NCBI GenBank assembly: GCA_016708875.1
Contig: JADJFA010000012.1
Location: 186,001 to 250,000, forward strand
Length of the DNA stretch: 64,000 bases
From: Lewinellaceae bacterium
GTDB taxonomy: Bacteria > Bacteroidota > Bacteroidia > Chitinophagales > Saprospiraceae
Direction of reading: 5' to 3'
The position numbers were made by a program, and so were the translations under genes. The notes beneath the pieces were generated by a model that saw only the letters and a list, made by a program, of their open reading frames with translations, did not search any database and was not told where the DNA came from. This document shows positions 43,299 to 52,151 of this stretch, piece by piece; positions within the stretch are counted from its first letter, which is position 1; every line of letters starts with the position of its first letter.

Positions 43299-43883
43299 TC
43301 ATTTATCCCCTTGTGTGAAAAAAAGCATCAGCTCCGGTGCGTCGCCCAGCGAGGTTCCAACCTTTGATGCGGTGAAAACCGGTTCCGAAAATTCAATTTC
43401 AAGCGCCTGACTGGCTTTTATTTCGGGCAATACCGCAACTGGCTCCACTGCGGCCTTTTCCTTATAAACCACCCGTTCGCGCCAAACCACACGTTCGCGC
43501 CAAACTGTTTTTTCTTGCCAAACGGTGTCTACCCGAACCTGCACTTCCACCACGGTTTTTTGGGGAACAGTTTCCGGCTTTGAGCGCCAATTTGCCCAAA
43601 GTAGTAACAACATTGTCGCCGCCGCCAGCCATACGGGCATGCGGGCAGACAAAGCTTTTCGAAACACGGTTGGCCGTTGCCGTGCAGCCATTTTTTCCAG
43701 CAATTGTGCCCGTAGCTGAGTAGAAGGTTTAGCCCCGGCATCCATCTGACGGGCACCAAGCAGCACCGAGCGCAAATGCTCAAAATCATCCTGCGACATT
43801 TCTGCCAATACCATTGCCCGCTCGGCTTTGCTTAGCGAGGCAAAATCCTTTTCAATGGCCAATGATTCTATTTGTTCGTTCAT
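43299..43883 (-). CDS. Anti-sigma-factor-like membrane protein
   Basis: This is a 194-residue protein. A cytoplasmic helical region (about 1-80, LSKAERAMVLAEMSQDDFEH) precedes one membrane segment (MPVWLAAATMLLLLWANW, about 82-100). The periplasmic part has a short repeat of heptad-like units (TVWQEKTVWRERVVWRERVV). It lies 66 bases downstream of an ECF sigma gene on the same strand, so a role as its anti-sigma factor is inferred. No zinc-binding HXXXCXXC motif is present. Confidence 0.7.
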   Translation of the reverse strand: MNEQIESLAIEKDFASLSKAERAMVLAEMSQDDFEHLRSVLLGARQMDAGAKPSTQLRAQLLEKMAARQRPTVFRKALSARMPVWLAAATMLLLLWANWRSKPETVPQKTVVEVQVRVDTVWQEKTVWRERVVWRERVVYKEKAAVEPVAVLPEIKASQALEIEFSEPVFTASKVGTSLGDAPELMLFFTQGDK

Positions 43884-43949
43884 AGTTCATGTTGATTTGA
43901 GGATTTGGGGATGTGAACAACTTTCAACTTGTTACTTGAAACTTTCAAC

Positions 43950-44519
43950 TCAATACCTTTCACTTTTCCAGCCTTCCATTTGCGCTACCACCTGCCTTAA
44001 CGCATGGTATAGTCTCGACTTCACGGTTCCTTCCGGACAGCCTATGATTTCGGCTATTTCGGCCACGGATAATTCCTCCTGGTAACGCAACACAAAACAC
44101 TGTTTGTGGGCCTCACCCAACTCGCCGATGCTGATTCGAAGGTGTTGGTCAAACAATGCTTTGTCTATCTTTTCTGGCAAAGAATCGTCCCAAAGACTTG
44201 GTTCCTCCCAACTCATTTCGGGCGGCGGCGGGCGGCGATATTCGTTTTTGCAAAGGTTGGACGCAAGGGTATAAATCCATGTTTTGAAATTGCGTTCAGG
44301 ATCAAACAATTGCGGTTTTTCAATGATTTTTAGAAAAATCTCCTGGGTAAAATCTTCCGCTTTTGCCGCATCACGCCAAAGCATTCGCAGGAAAAAACGG
44401 TACATCCGCGGGCCATACCGATCGTATAGCACCGCGAATGCACGTTCGTCGCGCTGAGCGATTGCACGCATCAGCGCCTCATCCGTGTAGTCTTTGTATG
44501 TTTGGCGGAAGATGTTCAT
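43950..44519 (-). CDS. ECF-type RNA polymerase sigma factor
   Basis: This is a 189-residue sigma-70 family protein with region 2 (DERAFAVLYDRYGPRMYRFF, AEDFTQEIFLKIIEKPQLFD, FKTWIYTLASNLCKNEYRR) and region 4 (CFVLRYQEELSVAEIAEIIG, CPEGTVKSRLYHALRQVV). Motifs are complete. It is probably controlled by the membrane protein encoded next in the operon. Confidence 0.92.
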   Translation of the reverse strand: MNIFRQTYKDYTDEALMRAIAQRDERAFAVLYDRYGPRMYRFFLRMLWRDAAKAEDFTQEIFLKIIEKPQLFDPERNFKTWIYTLASNLCKNEYRRPPPPEMSWEEPSLWDDSLPEKIDKALFDQHLRISIGELGEAHKQCFVLRYQEELSVAEIAEIIGCPEGTVKSRLYHALRQVVAQMEGWKSERY

Positions 44520-44533
44520 AGAATTGGTTCATA

Positions 44534-44571
44534 CCCGTCCTACGGCTTGGAGCCGTAGGACGGGTTTTTTT
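44534..44571 (+). terminator. Rho-independent-type hairpin with T-run on the plus strand
   Basis: Stem 44534-44547 / 44551-44564 (14 bp, 3-base loop) is followed by TTTTTTT on the plus strand. Both neighbouring genes run leftward, so in this orientation it would stop antisense transcription entering the SUMF1 gene. On the minus strand it lacks a T-run. Confidence 0.7.
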
Positions 44572-44574
44572 ATG

Positions 44575-46240
44575 CTACTCTTCAATCACTTCCATAAAGA
44601 CCCGGAAACCAACCGCCGGACTAGGGCCGTTGTACGATTTTACCGGGGTGATTTGCCCTTGATACGCTTCATCCTGCCAGCCCGCCTTTGGCTTTGCCTG
44701 GCTCCGCAATCATTTCTGCCACATTGCCGGATACTGCATAGAGGCCAAATTTATTGGGGTAATAAGAGGCTGCAGGAACGGTGAAAAAGCCGCCATCATT
44801 CGAATCAATTTTATAGGGATAAGGAGTATTGCTCTCCCCTGAAATACCCGTTTCAGTATTTTGGGAAGGGTCCGCAGATGCAATAACCGGGTTCGTTTGG
44901 GCAGGGCAATCACCACAAGGTTCCTTCGAATCATAATTGCCCAGATAACAACCTTTTGAATTACGCACATAAAACCCACCCGGCCAAGGATAAGGGGCGT
45001 CTTTCAAACCACCTCTTGCTGCTGTAATCCATTCTGTTTCAGTAGGCAGCCTGAACAGCACTTTTTTGAACTTCTTTTTATCTGGCGAAGCATTATACAC
45101 CTGTGTCACCCACGCACAGTAACGCTGGGCAGCCTCATGTGAAACATTCTGGACGGGGCATTCCGGGCTATCAGGATGGCCATGTTTGAATAATTGCTTG
45201 GCAGGAAGGTTTTGGATTTCTTTTGGCAACAAGGAAATCCAATCCGTCTTGGCCGTTTTGCACAAATCAAGCTGTTCAAAGTCCTTGTTTTTCAACAAAT
45301 CGGTCAAAAATGTCTCGTATTGCCCATTGGTCAACTCAGTGTCGGCAGCATAAAGTTTGTCGCTGACTTTCTTCATATTTTTCTCTAATGCTTTTGGCGT
45401 AATGGCTGTCAAAATATCGCTTGCGGGTTGTTCCGGTTGAAAAAACCCACGAACTTCCGTCTCCCGGCCTCCTGCACGAGCGATGCGCAGGCTTAGGTTT
45501 TGGAGGCGGGCGGCTTTATCGGTTTCACCCGTTGCAGAGTAGTGGCGGTGCAAAAGCAGCAAAGCGGGGATGTAGTTTAAATTGACCCGCGCTACGGCGA
45601 CAGGATCTGTTTCAGGCTCGAAACTGAGTTCAAGATAATCCGTGCGGAACTGATTTTCAAAATTGTAGCGAAGGGTTGCGACGTTGTCAAATGCCGTAGG
45701 ACTAAACTTGAGTGCAAGACCCGTGAGGTAAAGTTTTTCTTTGTCTGCCTGGAGCAAGTTTTTATTGGTCATGCTGCCAAAATAGACTGGCTTGGTCGTG
45801 CTTTTTGATACCCTCGGGTTCAGCACCTGTGCTAAAAAATCGCTCATCGAGCAATCCTTGGGAATCCAAAGCAGGCCTTCCATCCCGATTAAAATCTCCC
45901 GATATTTTTGATTTTCAAGCAATTGGAAACTGATGATATGCACATCTGGACGTACATCAAGGGCATACTGAAGAAGCATGGCCGGGTAGGTGTCACTTTC
46001 CTGCTGCGTGAAAAGCAGGGCGTTTTGCTCCACCGACATGAGGGCGTTGTAGTTCCAGTTGAGCAGACCAGTAGAGTATTGGCCGCTTGCGTACCATTCT
46101 TTGCAGATGGCGGCCACGCGGGCACGATCGCCTGCGGATTCGGCTTCCCGGAGACGGTTTTCAAAATCGCCTGAAGAGGCAAATAAGGGTAAAAGAATGC
46201 CTGTAAAGGTGTAAAACAGGACGGTGAGCAATTGTTTCAT
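44575..46240 (-). CDS. Exported SUMF1/FGE-domain protein (frameshifted at the end)
   Basis: A signal peptide (TVLFYTFTGILLPLFASSG) precedes a 250-residue helical N-terminal region and a SUMF1 domain from about residue 290 (AADTELTNGQYETFLTDLL, CPVQNVSHEAAQRYCAWV, FRLPTETEWITAARGGLKDA, GLYAVSGNVAEMIAEPG). Near 44683 an extra G moves the frame; the next frame gives WQDEAYQGQITPVKSYNGPS and GFRVFMEVIEE-stop at 44575, the expected end of the domain. It resembles gliding/secretion SUMF1 proteins only in fold. Total is about 555 residues. Confidence 0.78.
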
Positions 46241-46367
46241 AGACTTAATTTTTTAGACCTTGGAGAATTGGACGCTTGACGCAGTTTCCAATGTCTGGTG
46301 AAAAGATATTGCTGTTTACACGCGGGTCAGCCAGACGTTCAATTTTCTTGGTTATTTTTAAAAAAAA

Positions 46368-46397
46368 GGCACGAAGCCCCAAGTGGGACTCCGTGCC
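46368..46397. terminator. Bidirectional terminator after gcvH
   Basis: Stem GGCACG ... CGTGCC with a partly paired interior, flanked by an A-run on the left and a T-run on the right, so it can work in both directions. It lies downstream of gcvH. Confidence 0.7.
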
Positions 46398-46424
46398 TTT
46401 TTAATTTTCTGTTGTAAAATCAGG

Positions 46425-46811
46425 CTAGCTGACGTGTGCCTTGTACGCATCCGCATCCATCAAACCATTCAGGTCTGCCGGATTGGCAATCTCGATTTTA
46501 ATGATCCAGCCATCTCCGTATGGATCGCTGTTCACAAGAGACGGATCGCCCGAATCGCTCACTTTTGCATTGAATTCCAACACCTTAGCCGTTATCGGCA
46601 TAAAAAGGTCGGAGGTGGTTTTTACAGCTTCGACGGTGCCGAAAATTTCGTGCGCGGCTACCGTTTTGCCTACGGTTTCCACTTCGATGTAGACGAGTTC
46701 GCCGAGTTCGCCCTGGGCATAATCAGTGATGCCGACGTATGCGATGTTGCCGCTCTCGACGCGGACCCACTCGTGGTCTTCCGTGTATTTGCAGTTGGCA
46801 GGAAAGGACAT
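46425..46811 (-). CDS. gcvH: Glycine cleavage system H protein
   Basis: This is a 128-residue lipoyl carrier of the glycine cleavage system. The family features are YTEDHEWVRVE, AYVGITDYAQGELGELVYIE and the lipoyl attachment region GTVEAVKTTSDLFMPI with the modified Lys. The end WIIKIEIANPADLNGLM is typical. No other gcv gene is in the window. Confidence 0.96.
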   Translation of the reverse strand: MSFPANCKYTEDHEWVRVESGNIAYVGITDYAQGELGELVYIEVETVGKTVAAHEIFGTVEAVKTTSDLFMPITAKVLEFNAKVSDSGDPSLVNSDPYGDGWIIKIEIANPADLNGLMDADAYKAHVS

Positions 46812-46850
46812 TTCGTTAGTGTTAAGTGATGAGTGATAATGTGGTGACTA

Positions 46851-46881
46851 GACCTCGGAGGTTTTAAAAACCTCCGAGGTC
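46851..46881. repeat. Short inverted repeat in the gcvH leader
   Basis: Arms 46851-46865 and 46867-46881 (GACCTCGGAGG / CCTCCGAGGTC at the ends) are exact complements. It lies between the promoter box at 46906 and the gcvH start, so it would be transcribed in the 5' leader. Confidence 0.75.
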
Positions 46882-46905
46882 TTGGCGCTTCATTCGAAAG
46901 CCGGG

Positions 46906-46913
46906 CAAAAGTA
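46906..46913 (-). promoter_or_regulatory. TANNTTTG -7 box of gcvH
   Basis: TACTTTTG on the minus strand, about 95 bases before the gcvH ATG, with the hairpin in between. Confidence 0.45.
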
Positions 46914-47110
46914 GCACTTTTGACAAGGGGTAATATTTTGAAGCGAAAAAAATGTGTCAACTCCGTTTTTTAACGCCTAAAAACAACTCTCGCGCGGCAT
47001 TCCTGCCCCAAAGTCGAAATGTTGCAAGGGTCGTTTGGACGTTTCGGCGAAAGTCTCATTCTTTGGCGGCGAATTCTTTCACTCTCACCATTCAAGCGCA
47101 CTCTCGCTCT

Positions 47111-48403
47111 ATGAAATATCAGCCGCTCAGCCCCGAACTTTTCAAAACCAACCGCAAGCGCTTCACCGCCGAAATGAAGCCCGGCACCATCGCCATATTC
47201 AACTCAAATGACCAGGCCCCGCGCTCCGGCGATGCGTACCATAATTTCCGACAAAACGCCGGACTGTTCTGGCTCACGGGCATTGACCAGGAGGAAACCA
47301 TGCTCCTGCTTTTCCCCGATTCTCCGCGCGAGGAACACCAGGAAGTGCTCATCATCCGGCGCACCAACGAGCATCTCGCTGTGTGGGAAGGCCATAAATA
47401 CACCAAGGAAGAAGCCACCGCTGCTTCGGGTATTGAGAAGGTGTACTTCCTCGATGAATCGGAGAAGGAAATCAACGAACTCATCCTGCTCTCAGAGTGT
47501 ATCTATTTGGATCTCAATGAGAACGACCGCTTCTTATCTCCAGTAGTGTACCGCGACCTTCGCTACGCGCACAGCATTCAGAACCGATACCCGGCGCATA
47601 CGATCCACCGCAGCCAACCCATTTTAAAAAGATTGATGACTGTAAAAACTCAATGGGAAGTTGGCGCGACTCAAGAAGCCATTGATATTACGGAAAAGGC
47701 CTTCAAGCGGGTATTGAAATTCGTGAAGCCGGGTGTTTGGGAACATGAAATTGAAGCCGAGATCATCCACGAATTTATCCGTAACCGAGCCACAGGACAC
47801 GCTTACACGCCTATTATCGGTTCGGGCAAAAACGCTTGTGTGCTTCACTACATCGAGAACAACCAGCAATGCCAGGACGGCGACGTGCTGCTGATGGATT
47901 TCGGCTGCGAATACGCCAACTACAACGCCGACCTGACGCGCTCCATCCCGGTGAATGGCCGGTATAACAAACGCCAAAGAGCGGTGTACGATGCCGTACT
48001 TCGGGTGTTGAAGGCGGCACGCGCCATGTTGGTGCCCGGGACAAAATTTGTCGAATACACCAAAGAAGTGGGCAAAATAATGGAAAGTGAACTGCTTGGC
48101 CTCGGGCTAATCACAAAGGATGACATTGAAAAGCAGGACAAAGATTGGCCAGCCTACAAAAAATATTTCATGCACGGCACGAGCCACCACCTGGGTCTGG
48201 ATGTCCATGATCTGTTTTTCCGGTACGGCACATTCCGGGCGGGCAATATCCTCACTTGCGAACCTGGCATCTACATTCCCGAAGAAAATCTTGGTATTCG
48301 CATCGAAAACGACATCCTTATTACCGAGAACGGAAATATTGATATGTTCAAAAACATACCAATGGAGGCCGAGGAAATTGAGGAGTGGATGAATACGAAG
48401 TAG
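47111..48403 (+). CDS. pepP: Xaa-Pro aminopeptidase (M24B)
   Basis: This is a 430-residue metallopeptidase that removes N-terminal residues before proline. The creatinase-type N-domain (QNAGLFWLTGIDQEETMLLL) precedes the pita-bread domain with two-metal ligands in LLMDFGCEYANYNADLTRSI (two Asp), HGTSHHLGLDVHD (His), LTCEPGIYIPEENLGIRIEN (two Glu). The start is ATG 47111; upstream in-frame codons are not conserved-looking. It is cytoplasmic. Confidence 0.93.
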   Translation: MKYQPLSPELFKTNRKRFTAEMKPGTIAIFNSNDQAPRSGDAYHNFRQNAGLFWLTGIDQEETMLLLFPDSPREEHQEVLIIRRTNEHLAVWEGHKYTKEEATAASGIEKVYFLDESEKEINELILLSECIYLDLNENDRFLSPVVYRDLRYAHSIQNRYPAHTIHRSQPILKRLMTVKTQWEVGATQEAIDITEKAFKRVLKFVKPGVWEHEIEAEIIHEFIRNRATGHAYTPIIGSGKNACVLHYIENNQQCQDGDVLLMDFGCEYANYNADLTRSIPVNGRYNKRQRAVYDAVLRVLKAARAMLVPGTKFVEYTKEVGKIMESELLGLGLITKDDIEKQDKDWPAYKKYFMHGTSHHLGLDVHDLFFRYGTFRAGNILTCEPGIYIPEENLGIRIENDILITENGNIDMFKNIPMEAEEIEEWMNTK

Positions 48404-48413
48404 AACTTGAGGA

Positions 48414-48495
48414 GGGAACACGGATGACACGGATGGGACACGGATTTTAATTGTTTAGCAAAAATCCGTGTCCCATCCGTGTAATCCGTGTTCCC
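48414..48495. repeat. Inverted repeat with ACACGGAT units
   Basis: Arms 48414-48448 and 48461-48495 pair at 34 of 35 positions. The arm holds ACACGGATG, ACACGGATGGG, ACACGGAT. It lies between convergent pepP and tonB. Confidence 0.88.
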
Positions 48496-48521
48496 TTTGT
48501 TTGGTATGCGTTAAAAATAAG

Positions 48522-48552
48522 ATGAGCCACCCCAAGTTTTGGGATGGCTCAT
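48522..48552 (-). terminator. Terminator of the TonB operon
   Basis: Stem ATGAGCCACCCCAA / TTGGGATGGCTCAT, one mismatch, short loop; on the minus strand it is followed by TTATTTTTA. It lies 30 bases beyond the tonB stop. Confidence 0.65.
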
Positions 48553-48581
48553 GTTGTAATAAGGTTTAAAATGAGCGTTTG

Positions 48582-49415
48582 CTACTCTAATTTGAATTTG
48601 AATGGAAGGGTATAACGCACTTTCACCGGGTTGCCGTTGGCTTCTCCGGGACTCCATTTTGGCATTTTTTCTACCGCGCTTTTCACCGCTTTGCCACAAC
48701 CTCCTCCAATGTCTTTCACAATGTTTACGTCGGTTACGCTACCGTCTTTGCCCACTACGAAGGTGAGGACCACCTGACCGGAAATACCCGCTTCTTTGGC
48801 CATTTCTGGATAAGGAGCATTTTTGGCGAGCCATTTGTACATCTCAGCTAAACCACCAGGGAAGCTAGGTTCTTTTTGGATGTCAAACATCTCATAGGTC
48901 TTTTCGACCACTTTAGGCGCTTCAATCACCGGGTCGAGACTCGGATTAGACACATCAGAAGGCGGTGCTTCGTCGTTGCCTTTTTTGTCCTCTGTACCGA
49001 TGTCCTCCTTCTTTTCGAGGAGTTCCTCCACGGCCTTTTGCTCCTCCTCCACTACCTCTTCGTCCTTCTTAATAACAGGAGGTACAAATTTCACCGTCGA
49101 GCGCGTAGGCGGCGGCGGTGTGGGTGGTGGCGGCGGTGGTGGTGGTGGCGGATTGTTCGGGTCAATATCCGGTGGTGGGCCGAGTTCTGCAACCACGTCT
49201 ATCGGTTTTTCCTTCGGGAGCAGGCCACCTACCGCATCCATGATAAGCGGGGCTGCGAAAACCAGGACGATCAGTCCCAAGCCGAAACCAAGTGCGCGCG
49301 TCAAATACTTTGGGTATTCGCGCCGGAGCTGGTAGGCTCCGTATGCTTTATTTCGGTTGGCAAAAATGATATCCAGCATATCCCGATAGATGGTTGTGCT
49401 TTTTTCGTCTGCCAT
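48582..49415 (-). CDS. tonB: Energy transducer TonB
   Basis: This is a 277-residue protein. A conserved Bacteroidota N-terminus (MLDIIFANRNKAYGAYQLRR) precedes the membrane segment (GFGLGLIVLVFAAPLIMDAV, about 43-62), a long proline-rich stretch (PPPPPPPPPPTPPPPT), an acidic linker, and the C-terminal TonB domain (PYPEMAKEAGISGQVVLTFV, GKDGSVTDVNIVKDIGGGCG). It carries energy from ExbB/ExbD to outer-membrane receptors. It is the last gene of the four-gene operon. Confidence 0.93.
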   Translation of the reverse strand: MADEKSTTIYRDMLDIIFANRNKAYGAYQLRREYPKYLTRALGFGLGLIVLVFAAPLIMDAVGGLLPKEKPIDVVAELGPPPDIDPNNPPPPPPPPPPTPPPPTRSTVKFVPPVIKKDEEVVEEEQKAVEELLEKKEDIGTEDKKGNDEAPPSDVSNPSLDPVIEAPKVVEKTYEMFDIQKEPSFPGGLAEMYKWLAKNAPYPEMAKEAGISGQVVLTFVVGKDGSVTDVNIVKDIGGGCGKAVKSAVEKMPKWSPGEANGNPVKVRYTLPFKFKLE

Positions 49416-49491
49416 AATTTTTTAATTTTATTCCTTTTGAAATTTTGACACTTAGTCAAGTGGTAACTTAAAGTCACCTGTTGACTTAACC

Positions 49492-50124
49492 TTACTTTGT
49501 TGCGGCATCCACTTGTTCTTCAACGCTGAATTTCAGACCACCCGCAGGGTTCTTCATAAATTCTTCCTCAAGTGGCGACACATCAAGAATCACATAATAG
49601 CGAACCTTGGTAATGGCCATCTCGTCGAGGGCATCCACAAGGTTTTTATAACGCGCATCTTTGGTCGGCTTGATGATGACGTTTATGTAAGAACCATCTT
49701 TGTACTCAATTTCCTCTCCGTCTTTGTTCTTCTTCTTATACGTTTCCAGTTGGAATTGCTCTCTTACCTTGTCCATCTTGTTCAAGATAACCTGGCGAAC
49801 TCCTTCTGCTGAGTAATCCGTGGAATCGAGTTTTGCGTCTGTGATGCCCTCATACCAGTAGACCTTGTCATTACCACCCAACAGGAGCGTGAGCACTTTT
49901 GACTCTTTCACTGGTTCTACGTCCTCCAATTTGATGTCTTTGTCAGGCATCACGAGCGCCATAATTTGTGGTTTGGCGAGGGTCGTAGTGAGCATAAAAA
50001 AAGTAATGAGCAGGAAGCCCAAGTCCACCATTGGCGTAAAATCAATACGCGTGGACATTTTTTTGGACCTGACTTTGCCACCTTTCTTATGACCACCACC
50101 ACCGTCTTGAGCTATTTCAGCCAT
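49492..50124 (-). CDS. exbD: Biopolymer transport protein ExbD (second copy)
   Basis: This is a 210-residue protein with the ExbD N-terminus: a basic start, RIDFTPMVDLGFLLITFFML with the membrane segment and its proton-path Asp, then a periplasmic domain (INVIIKPTKDARYKNLVDAL, VRYYVILDVSPLEEEFM). It differs from the copy upstream, and paired ExbD paralogs are usual in Bacteroidota. It is the third gene of the operon. Confidence 0.92.
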   Translation of the reverse strand: MAEIAQDGGGGHKKGGKVRSKKMSTRIDFTPMVDLGFLLITFFMLTTTLAKPQIMALVMPDKDIKLEDVEPVKESKVLTLLLGGNDKVYWYEGITDAKLDSTDYSAEGVRQVILNKMDKVREQFQLETYKKKNKDGEEIEYKDGSYINVIIKPTKDARYKNLVDALDEMAITKVRYYVILDVSPLEEEFMKNPAGGLKFSVEEQVDAATK

Positions 50125-50207
50125 GTCGCTGTTGCTTTTTTAAGTTAAAAAAAGTTTGAAAGCGGCGTCAGCCAGTTTGTGTACTGCTTCTGCCGACTGC
50201 CAACCGT

Positions 50208-50852
50208 TTACTTCTTCTCTGCTTTTCCTTCCATGCTGGTTATAAGGTTGAACTTGTTGACTTTGATATCAGTCAACGTGTTAATCACCTTTTGCACGGC
50301 TGGGTAAGGAGTGTCCCTATCTGCCTTTACAATTATTACATACTCCTCTTTGACTTTGCCACTTTGTTTCATGCGAAACTGGGCAAGGCGTGCTCTGTGA
50401 ATCCAGTCGGCCAACTCGCTTTTGTTTACATCCGCAGTATCAACCGGAATACCTGCAGCAGGGAATGCGGTTCGTTCAGCAGATGGAAGATCAATGAACT
50501 TTTTAAGTTGGCTGCGTGAAACCCCAAAACTGCCGAGGTTGGCAAACTTCATTTTCTGCTCATCGCTGAGTTTAAGTGCGTAAGCGGTGTCTATATTCGT
50601 GATCAGGTCCAGGCGTGTATGTTGCCCGGTCATGTCAAGGAATATTTTACCGTCTTTGCCGAGCAACACCGTGAGGGTACCTGCATCGGGCAACTTGGTC
50701 TCAGAAATGGACGAAGGCGTGTCAATGACAAGTGTTTCCTGCGGCTTGGCCTTTGCCGTGAGCATAAAAAAGGTGAGCAGCAGGAATGCCACGTCGCACA
50801 TCGCCGTCATGTCAATGGAAGGCGCGCTCCGTTTAGGCTTATTCTTTGGCAT
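50208..50852 (-). CDS. exbD: Biopolymer transport protein ExbD (first copy)
   Basis: This is a 214-residue protein with SIDMTAMCDVAFLLLTFFML (membrane segment with the essential Asp) and a periplasmic domain (GTLTVLLGKDGKIFLDMTGQ, YVIIVKADRDTPYPAVQKVI). It is the second gene of the operon, 83 bases after exbB. Confidence 0.92.
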   Translation of the reverse strand: MPKNKPKRSAPSIDMTAMCDVAFLLLTFFMLTAKAKPQETLVIDTPSSISETKLPDAGTLTVLLGKDGKIFLDMTGQHTRLDLITNIDTAYALKLSDEQKMKFANLGSFGVSRSQLKKFIDLPSAERTAFPAAGIPVDTADVNKSELADWIHRARLAQFRMKQSGKVKEEYVIIVKADRDTPYPAVQKVINTLTDIKVNKFNLITSMEGKAEKK

Positions 50853-50935
50853 ATCTTTTTTTAGTTGTGAGTTGAGTTATGAACTTGGTGTGGGCTTGAG
50901 GATAAAACGCATCACTCAAACCACTCATCTCTCAT

Positions 50936-51760
50936 CTAGTGTCCTTTTGACGCATACGTCTGGGCAAGGCTAAAGCCTGCTTCGTCAATACGGTAGGTCA
51001 TAGCGTCAATGCGACTCGTGAAAAAGTTGTAGGCAATAATAGCCAGAGCCGAAGTGCCGATACCCAATGCGGTATTGATAAGTGCTTCAGAAATACCTGT
51101 TGCGAGTGCTGTAGAGTCTGGCGCGCCTGCGTTTGCCAAAGCAGCAAACGAACGGATCATACCCAACACTGTTCCAAAAAGGCCAAGGAGTGTAGCGATC
51201 GAAGCTACTGTAGCCAAAATGTTCAGGTTTTTTTCCAACATTGGGAGTTCCAGCGTAGTTGCCTCTTCAATTTCTTTCTGAATAGCGATTACTTTCTCGT
51301 CTTTTTCCATGCCGCTTATTTTTTCCATTTCGGCATATTTGTGAAGACCAGCACGCACAACATTGGCGACTGCACCTTTTTGCTTGTCGCAGGCTGCTAC
51401 TGCGCCGCCAATATCCCCTTTATCCAAAAACACTTTGATGGCTCTTACAAAAGTGTCAACGCTGCCGTTGCCGGAAGCTTTGCCAAGCGTAATAAAGCGC
51501 TCAATTACAAAAACGATCACCGTGAAAAAAGTGGTTAGAAGCATTGGTACAACAAAGCCCCCTTTGTAAATGGTGCCGAAGTAGTTGCCTGGAAGTGGGT
51601 CTTTGGCATTGTCATTGTCAATAAAGTTGTGGTTTGCGCCGAACACGAATTTCCAAATACAGAAGGACACAACGTACAACAAGATGATGATCAGGAAAGG
51701 AAGCCATGCGCCTAGGCCGCTGCCTTGTTGTTGTGCTTGAGTGGGTTTTGCTGCTGACAT
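50936..51760 (-). CDS. exbB: MotA/TolQ/ExbB proton channel protein
   Basis: This is a 274-residue inner-membrane protein with three membrane segments. The first is near residues 18-38 (WLPFLIIILLYVVSFCIWKF), a second follows GNYFGTIYKGGFVVPMLLTT, and the core TolQ-type segment is ILATVASIATLLGLFGTVLG, then IRSFAALA and TALATGISEALINTALG, the classic ExbB/TolQ signature. It opens the exbB-exbD-exbD-tonB operon. No clear TANNTTTG box was seen upstream. The gap 51761-52069 shows no gene. Confidence 0.93.
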   Translation of the reverse strand: MSAAKPTQAQQQGSGLGAWLPFLIIILLYVVSFCIWKFVFGANHNFIDNDNAKDPLPGNYFGTIYKGGFVVPMLLTTFFTVIVFVIERFITLGKASGNGSVDTFVRAIKVFLDKGDIGGAVAACDKQKGAVANVVRAGLHKYAEMEKISGMEKDEKVIAIQKEIEEATTLELPMLEKNLNILATVASIATLLGLFGTVLGMIRSFAALANAGAPDSTALATGISEALINTALGIGTSALAIIAYNFFTSRIDAMTYRIDEAGFSLAQTYASKGH

Positions 51761-52069
51761 GCTGCTTTTAATTTTTGTGAATGAATGATTTTAGTTTGAC
51801 CGCCCCGATTCTGGTATCAGCGAAACCCGGTGTGTCCTCCATTTTTTTGTTCTTTCAAACACCAGTCTGACAGGAAGATGCTCAGACATAAAAAAGTGGT
51901 GTGTGCAGGATCAAAAAAAATTTGACAACCCGGGAAACGCCTGACTCAAAAACGGGAGGCGAATTTTCGAGGGGTGAAAATAGTGTAAGGAGTACAATTA
52001 CAACCAAGCCCTTTTTAAAATTCCTCTTTGGGAGACCCTTTTCACGCCATTTTTGCTTTGAAAATGTCC

Positions 52070-52098
52070 GTTTTTTGCAAAATTTTATCGCAAAAAAC
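52070..52098 (-). terminator. Hairpin downstream of dgkA
   Basis: Arms GTTTTTTGC (52070-52078) and GCAAAAAAC (52090-52098). It lies about 55 bases beyond the reconstructed dgkA stop and could end that leftward transcript. Confidence 0.45.
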
Positions 52099-52151
52099 AG
52101 GAATTCGTTCCTGTAAGAGGGAAACAAGCCAGTTTTTCGCTTCAAAAAAAA

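Noticed and set aside
44575..46240. Gliding motility lipoprotein GldJ or GldK
   Set aside because: It shares the SUMF1 fold but lacks a lipobox and has an unrelated N-terminal region; no other gld genes are adjacent.
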